A stretch of DNA of 19,724 bases from Bacteroidales bacterium UBA4866 (GTDB lineage Bacteria; Bacteroidota; Bacteroidia; Bacteroidales; P3). Positions 15,873-19,724 of the stretch are shown here, one piece after another. A program made the position numbers and the translations under genes. Positions within the stretch are counted from its first letter, which is position 1, and each line of letters opens with the position of its first letter. The notes beneath the pieces are model-generated. The model did no database searches. It saw only the letters and a program-made list of their open reading frames with translations, and was not told where the DNA came from. Where the stretch lies: the NCBI GenBank assembly GCA_002399565.1, contig DHDW01000028.1, positions 73,102 to 92,825 on the forward strand, in the 5' to 3' direction.

Positions 15873-15880
15873 TATTTTTG
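15873..15880 (+). promoter_or_regulatory. -7 box of ffh-folD
   Basis: TATTTTTG matches TAnnTTTG exactly and is followed by CAGG; it lies 38 bp upstream of the ffh ATG. A TTTG at 15853-15856 is 16 bp upstream, shorter than ideal. A second match, TAATTTTG at 15823-15830, may be an additional upstream start. Confidence 0.5.
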
Positions 15881-15918
15881 CAGGTTAATTGTATAAATTC
15901 ATAATTTTAAATTGTTCT

Positions 15919-17241
15919 ATGTTTGAAAATTTAAGTGAAAAGTTAGAGAAATCGTTTAAGATACTGAAAGGTCATGGCAAGATTACTGAAATTAATGTTG
16001 CAGAAACATTAAAAGAAGTTAGAAAAGCTTTGATTGATGCCGATGTTAGTTATTCTATTGCTAAGGAGTTTTGCGATACTGTTAAACAAAAGGCTTTAGG
16101 AAAGAATGTTCTTACTGCAATTGAGCCAGGTCAATTGATGATTAAGATTGTTAATGATGAGCTTACCGAATTAATGGGTAAGGAAGCTCAGCAAATTGAC
16201 ATTAAAGGCTCACCAGCTATTATCCTTATTGCAGGTTTGCAAGGTAGTGGTAAAACAACTTTTTCTGCAAAACTTGCCAATTACTTAAAAACAAAGAAAG
16301 GAAAATCTGTTTTACTGACAGCTGGAGACGTTTATCGTCCTGCTGCTATAAATCAATTGCAGGTTCTTGGTGAGCAGATTGGAATTGATGTATATACACA
16401 GGAAACAAAAGATCCTGTCTTGATTGCAAAAAATGCTGTTAAGACAGCAAAGGATAAGGGAATTAATGTTGTGATTGTTGATACTGCTGGTCGTTTGGCG
16501 GTAGATGAAGAAATGATGAACGAAATTTCCAACATTAAGAAAGCAATCAATCCTCAAGAAACATTATTTGTGGTTGACTCAATGACTGGTCAAGATGCTG
16601 TAAATACTGCAAAAGCATTTAATGATAAATTAGATTTTGATGGTGTTGTTCTAACCAAACTCGATGGTGATACTCGAGGTGGTGCTGCTCTAACAATTCG
16701 CCACGTTGTCAATAAACCAATTAAATTTGTTGGAATTGGTGAAAAGATGGAAGCCTTAGATGTTTTCTATCCTGAGAGAATGGCTTCCCGTATTTTGGGA
16801 ATGGGAGATATTGTTTCATTGGTTGAAAAAGCACAAGAGCAATATGATGAAGAGGAAGCAAGAAAGATTTCCAAGAAACTAAAAACAAACGATTTTAACT
16901 TTAACGATTTTCTTAGCCAGATAAATCAAATTAAGAAAATGGGTAATGTTAAAGACCTTATGGGAATGATTCCAGGGATTGGAAAGATGATGAAAAATGT
17001 TGATATAGACAATGATGCTTTTAAAGGTATTGAAGCCATTATTGGTTCAATGACTCCATTTGAAAGAGAGAACCCTTCAAAGATTGATGGTAGCAGAAGA
17101 AAGAGAATTGCATCAGGAAGTGGAAAAACAATTGAAGAGGTTAATCGTTTGTTGAAGCAATTTGAGGAAACAAGAAAGATGATGAAGATGGTTAGTGGGG
17201 GGAACAAAATGAATGCATTAAAAAACTTAAGAAGAAGATAA
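15919..17241 (+). CDS. ffh: Signal recognition particle GTPase Ffh (SRP54)
   Basis: Protein subunit of the SRP; with 4.5S RNA it binds hydrophobic signal sequences on the ribosome and docks with FtsY to deliver membrane and secreted proteins. Start set at ATG 15919 (MFENLSEKLEKSFKILKGHG), the canonical Ffh start; a TTG ten codons upstream is open but not homologous. Domains of the 440 residues: N helical bundle (1-85), GTPase G domain with P-loop GLQGSGKT (106-113), DVYRPAA (137-143), DTAGR (188-192) and TKLDGD (246-251), then the Met-rich M domain (from about 325) with MGNVKDLMGMIPGIGKM. Length is normal. folD starts 1 bp after its stop codon, so the two share a transcript. Confidence 0.98.
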   Translation: MFENLSEKLEKSFKILKGHGKITEINVAETLKEVRKALIDADVSYSIAKEFCDTVKQKALGKNVLTAIEPGQLMIKIVNDELTELMGKEAQQIDIKGSPAIILIAGLQGSGKTTFSAKLANYLKTKKGKSVLLTAGDVYRPAAINQLQVLGEQIGIDVYTQETKDPVLIAKNAVKTAKDKGINVVIVDTAGRLAVDEEMMNEISNIKKAINPQETLFVVDSMTGQDAVNTAKAFNDKLDFDGVVLTKLDGDTRGGAALTIRHVVNKPIKFVGIGEKMEALDVFYPERMASRILGMGDIVSLVEKAQEQYDEEEARKISKKLKTNDFNFNDFLSQINQIKKMGNVKDLMGMIPGIGKMMKNVDIDNDAFKGIEAIIGSMTPFERENPSKIDGSRRKRIASGSGKTIEEVNRLLKQFEETRKMMKMVSGGNKMNALKNLRRR

Positions 17242-17242
17242 A

Positions 17243-18142
17243 ATGGAAAAAGCACCAAAAATAATTGATGGTAAGCAAATTGCCAGCGAAATAAAGAAAG
17301 AATTGGCTCAAGAAGTTATTGCTCTTTTAGATGAAGGCAAACGACCACCTCATTTGGTTGCTGTAATTGTTGGAGAAGATGGAGCAAGTCAATCTTATGT
17401 TGCAAGTAAGGAAAAGCAAAGTAAGGAAGTGGGCTTTATGTCTTCTGTATATAGTTTCCCAGAAACACTAACTGAAGAAGAATTACTAAATACAGTTGAT
17501 TTTCTTAATAATGATAATGAAGTAGATGGTTTTATTGTTCAATTGCCTCTACCAAAACACATAAACGAACAAAAAGTAATTGAAAGAATAAATTACAAAA
17601 AAGACGTTGATGGATTTCATCCAATGAATGGAGGGCGATTAATGTACAATATGCCTTGTTTCCTTCCAGCTACACCTTTTGGAGTTATGACAATGCTTGA
17701 GAGAGCAAAAGTTGATACTGTAGGTAAGCATTGTGTTGTTGTTGGAAGAAGTAATATTGTTGGAACTCCTATGTCAGTTTTGATGTCAAGAAACCACTCT
17801 AATGCTAATTGTACAGTAACTCTTTGCCATAGCAAAACAAATAACCTTAAAGAGATTTGCTTAAGCGCCGATATTTTAATTGTTGCAATAGGTAAGCCAG
17901 AATTTATTACAAAGGAAATGGTTAAAGATGGTGCAGTTGTAATTGATGTTGGTATTCACAGAATTGAAGATGCAACTAAAGAAAAAGGTTATAGAATTGT
18001 TGGGGATGTGAAGTTTGATGAGGTAGCACCAAAATGTTCTCAAATAACTCCAGTTCCAGGAGGAGTGGGTATGTTAACAGTTGTTTCTCTTTTACAAAAC
18101 ACCCTAAAAGCCTACAAACACGAAATTTATCCAGAGGATTAA
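17243..18142 (+). CDS. folD: Bifunctional methylenetetrahydrofolate dehydrogenase/cyclohydrolase FolD
   Basis: Cytoplasmic enzyme of one-carbon metabolism: it oxidises 5,10-methylene-THF to methenyl-THF with NAD(P)+ and hydrolyses it to 10-formyl-THF for purine and formyl-methionine synthesis. The 299 residues show the catalytic Y52-x-x-x-K56 motif (SQSYVASKEKQ), the VDGFIVQLPLP folate-site block (94-104), D123 in KDVDGFHP, the Rossmann segment VVVGRSNIVGTP and the C-terminal TPVPGGVGMLT motif. All key residues are present. The start codon follows the ffh stop by 1 bp, so translation is probably coupled. A long dyad-symmetry element follows the stop codon. Confidence 0.97.
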   Translation: MEKAPKIIDGKQIASEIKKELAQEVIALLDEGKRPPHLVAVIVGEDGASQSYVASKEKQSKEVGFMSSVYSFPETLTEEELLNTVDFLNNDNEVDGFIVQLPLPKHINEQKVIERINYKKDVDGFHPMNGGRLMYNMPCFLPATPFGVMTMLERAKVDTVGKHCVVVGRSNIVGTPMSVLMSRNHSNANCTVTLCHSKTNNLKEICLSADILIVAIGKPEFITKEMVKDGAVVIDVGIHRIEDATKEKGYRIVGDVKFDEVAPKCSQITPVPGGVGMLTVVSLLQNTLKAYKHEIYPED

Positions 18143-18143
18143 T

Positions 18144-18176
18144 ATCAATAAATAATTCAATTGAATCTTTATTGAT
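18144..18176. repeat. Imperfect palindrome between folD and the next gene
   Basis: Outer arms ATCAATAAA (18144-18152) and TTTATTGAT (18168-18176) are perfect inverted repeats. They enclose ATTCAATTGAAT (18155-18166), itself a perfect 12-bp palindrome, with only a 2-nt/1-nt internal asymmetry. It begins one base after the folD stop codon and ends 15 bp before the next ATG. No T-run follows, so it fits an operator or cruciform-like site better than a terminator. Confidence 0.6.
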
Positions 18177-18191
18177 TAACTATAAAAGTAA

Positions 18192-18965
18192 ATGAAGAGA
18201 ATATTATTATTTATTCTGTTATTTTCTTGTTTTGAGAGTATTGCTCAAGATAAATTATCAGATTTAAAGAAAGCTTATAAGCTAAAATCTGATTCTTTAT
18301 ATACTGAGTTTTTAGATACTTGGCACAAAAAAGATAAACCAATTGAATCTTTAGATTCTTTATCACAAATACAAAAGGATGTATATGAAATATTTCAAGA
18401 TTTCTATAATCCTTTTACATTTTCTAAAATGAGTGGAAGTGAAGATTCAACCATGTATTCTAACTATAAATATATCATAGTTTCGAATCTCATTTATTAT
18501 AAAGTTTATGATTCAGATACTATTAGTGATGATTGGGGTTGGAGTATGTTCCTGAAGGATACTGAACCACAAGTATTAATTTACGATAGTATAACTAATT
18601 TTCGACCAAATCTCAACTTTAATGGAGTTAAAGTAATATATGAGGATAAAGAATTGATAAAAATATTAAATAAATTTCTTGGTAACAGACATAAATCTTT
18701 TACAATATTTGCCCCTGCTTATGCAAAAGGTAAAAGCGAAGAAAAACAAAAATTTATTCTAACTAAATTAGGAATAATTTATGGACATTGGGGTGGTTAT
18801 TGGCATATTACAACTCATCCAGATGTTAATAAAATTACTTTTAATAAATATAAGAATAAAGCATATGTTTCCTATAGATTTGGTTATCAGGGAGGGGAAA
18901 GTTATTATGAAAAAGTTAATGGTAAGTGGTTCTTTAAGCATGCACAATTTACTTGGATAGAATAA
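18192..18965 (+). CDS. Exported protein of unknown function
   Basis: A 257-residue protein with a clear signal peptide (MKRILLFILLFSCFESIAQ, cleavage expected after A18 with Gln first in the mature form, the common Bacteroidota pattern). The mature part starts with a helical Lys/Leu/Asp-rich segment (about 20-75), then a mixed region, and ends in a beta-rich part with the aromatic motifs GHWGGYWHITTHPDV (about 200-214) and SYRFGYQGGESYYEKVNGKW (about 229-248). I recognise no family; the C-terminal pattern of a strand, GG, E-x-Y-Y, and a K-W-F tail is seen in several small secreted Bacteroidota proteins of unknown role. It sits between folD and queE, which have no functional link to it. Function not assigned. 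Confidence 0.75.
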   Translation: MKRILLFILLFSCFESIAQDKLSDLKKAYKLKSDSLYTEFLDTWHKKDKPIESLDSLSQIQKDVYEIFQDFYNPFTFSKMSGSEDSTMYSNYKYIIVSNLIYYKVYDSDTISDDWGWSMFLKDTEPQVLIYDSITNFRPNLNFNGVKVIYEDKELIKILNKFLGNRHKSFTIFAPAYAKGKSEEKQKFILTKLGIIYGHWGGYWHITTHPDVNKITFNKYKNKAYVSYRFGYQGGESYYEKVNGKWFFKHAQFTWIE

Positions 18966-19002
18966 TAATTACTTACTAAAATAAGATTAATATATAAATA
19001 TC

Positions 19003-19632
19003 TTGACACAGGAAGAAAGAATTGAAAAAGGGGAATTGCTTCCTGTTATGGAAGAATTCTACTCTTTGCAAGGAGAAGGTTATAACACAGGAAGAGCAGC
19101 ATACTTTATTCGTATTGGAGGATGTGATGTTGGATGTCATTTTTGTGATGTTAAGGAAGCGTGGGATGCCTCTGTTTTAGCACCAACAAATATTGATGAT
19201 ATTGTAGAAAGAGCCTTAACATATCCTGCAAAATCAGTTATCATTACAGGAGGAGAACCGCTTCTGTATAATCTTAATCCACTTTGCACAAAATTTAAAG
19301 AAAATTCAATTGAAACAATTCTTGAAACCTCAGGTTCTTCCAGAATGAGTGGACAATGGGATTGGGTTTGTATTTCTGCAAAAAGAAACTTTCCTCCACT
19401 TGAACAGAATATGAAATATGCAAATGAATTAAAGATGATTATTTGTGAGGAAAAGGACTTAGCTTTTGCAGAAGAATATGCCTCTAAAGTAAATATAAAT
19501 AATTGTTTGCTATACTTACAACCTGAATGGAGCGTTAGAAATAAAATGATGCACAGAATTGTTGAATATATTAAATTAAATCCTAAATGGAGAATCTCCC
19601 TTCAAAGCCACAAATACATGCAAATACCTTAA
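19003..19632 (+). CDS. queE: 7-carboxy-7-deazaguanine synthase QueE
   Basis: Radical SAM enzyme that converts 6-carboxytetrahydropterin to 7-carboxy-7-deazaguanine, a step towards queuosine in tRNA. The 209 residues contain EEFYSLQGEGYNTG (substrate-site QGEG, 23-26), the cluster motif C41-x3-C45-x2-C48 within GGCDVGCHFCD, and TGGEP (82-86) for S-adenosylmethionine binding. Start: TTG at 19003 is the only usable start after the upstream stop at 18988-18990 that retains the conserved LLPVMEEFY segment; the first ATG (residue 16) would still keep QGEG but cut that segment. The end (SLQSHKYMQIP) is the usual QueE terminus. The other queuosine genes are not in the window. Confidence 0.95.
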   Translation: MTQEERIEKGELLPVMEEFYSLQGEGYNTGRAAYFIRIGGCDVGCHFCDVKEAWDASVLAPTNIDDIVERALTYPAKSVIITGGEPLLYNLNPLCTKFKENSIETILETSGSSRMSGQWDWVCISAKRNFPPLEQNMKYANELKMIICEEKDLAFAEEYASKVNINNCLLYLQPEWSVRNKMMHRIVEYIKLNPKWRISLQSHKYMQIP

Positions 19633-19724
19633 TCTCTTTTTCTAAAAGCTTAAGCCTATTTCTTGTACTCCTTTTTTCTTTTTCAGTCAACCTTTCTCTT
19701 AATGCTCAAACTAACCCAAAAGCC
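19587..19724 (+). CDS. Start of an exported protein, partial
   Basis: An open frame of 46 codons runs to the right edge. It begins at ATG 19587 (MENLPSKPQIH), inside the last part of queE in another frame, so the two genes overlap by 46 bp. Residues about 22-40 form a hydrophobic signal-peptide core (LSLFLVLLFSFSVNLSLNA) followed by QTNPKA, with cleavage expected after A40. The region before the core is unusually long; no closer in-frame ATG exists, but an alternative start nearer to position 19632 cannot be excluded. The mature protein is outside the window, so no family can be given. Confidence 0.6.
   Translation, partial: MENLPSKPQIHANTLISFSKSLSLFLVLLFSFSVNLSLNAQTNPKA

Noticed and set aside
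15833..15904. 23-codon open frame MGKDYISLLGKKELF... upstream of ffh
   Set aside because: It overlaps the -7 box of ffh, has a TAATTTTG box only 2 bp before its ATG and no sign of conservation; this length is expected by chance in AT-rich DNA.
16926..17258. Minus-strand open frame of 110 codons opposite the ffh M domain
   Set aside because: Antisense to the conserved Met-rich domain of Ffh; no start context or independent support.

Overview
The window looks like chromosomal DNA of a low-GC member of the Bacteroidota. Evidence: several promoters fit the Bacteroidota -7 consensus TAnnTTTG, Shine-Dalgarno sequences are weak or absent, ribosomal protein S16 carries a long charged C-terminal tail, the metal-efflux RND pump is fused to a TolC-type protein, and DUF2975/XRE, NamZ (DUF1343) and ffh-folD gene groups occur. 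A Bacteroidales or related lineage is plausible, but the sequence does not settle the genus. No tRNA, rRNA, CRISPR array, transposase or phage gene is visible.

Left third (about 1-6983, minus strand): a heavy-metal efflux operon. In transcription order it holds a small anti-sigma-like membrane protein, a CnrX/Spy-like periplasmic metal-sensor-like protein with a cysteine-rich tail, a small exported Cys/His-rich protein resembling DUF6660, a CzcA/CusA-type RND pump fused to a TolC-type outer-membrane protein, a lipoprotein adaptor, and the start of a PII-like gene that runs off the left edge. Together these give sensing, a three-part export channel across both membranes, and a probable cytoplasmic PII-type regulator. 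No ECF sigma factor gene accompanies the anti-sigma-like gene.

Middle (7232-12535, plus strand): a divergent promoter leads into rpsP and rimM (ribosome protein and ribosome maturation), each followed by a hairpin terminator. Next come a DUF2975 membrane protein with its small XRE regulator and a two-unit M16 zinc metallopeptidase whose upstream ATG overlaps the regulator's stop codon. A strong terminator closes the group.

The interval 12536-12882 has no gene. It contains a 137-bp structured element: three 22-bp direct repeats plus degenerate copies, bracketed by 19-nt inverted repeats. This is the least explained DNA in the window.

Right third (12892-19724, plus strand): a RimL-like acetyltransferase, two small lipoproteins with near-superimposable signal peptides, a secreted NamZ-type exo-muramidase, ffh (signal recognition particle GTPase) followed 1 bp later by folD (one-carbon folate metabolism), an exported protein of unknown function, queE (7-deazaguanine/queuosine pathway, TTG start) and the beginning of an exported protein whose start lies inside queE. 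Apart from the metal operon and the repeat element, this is mostly ordinary housekeeping chromosome.
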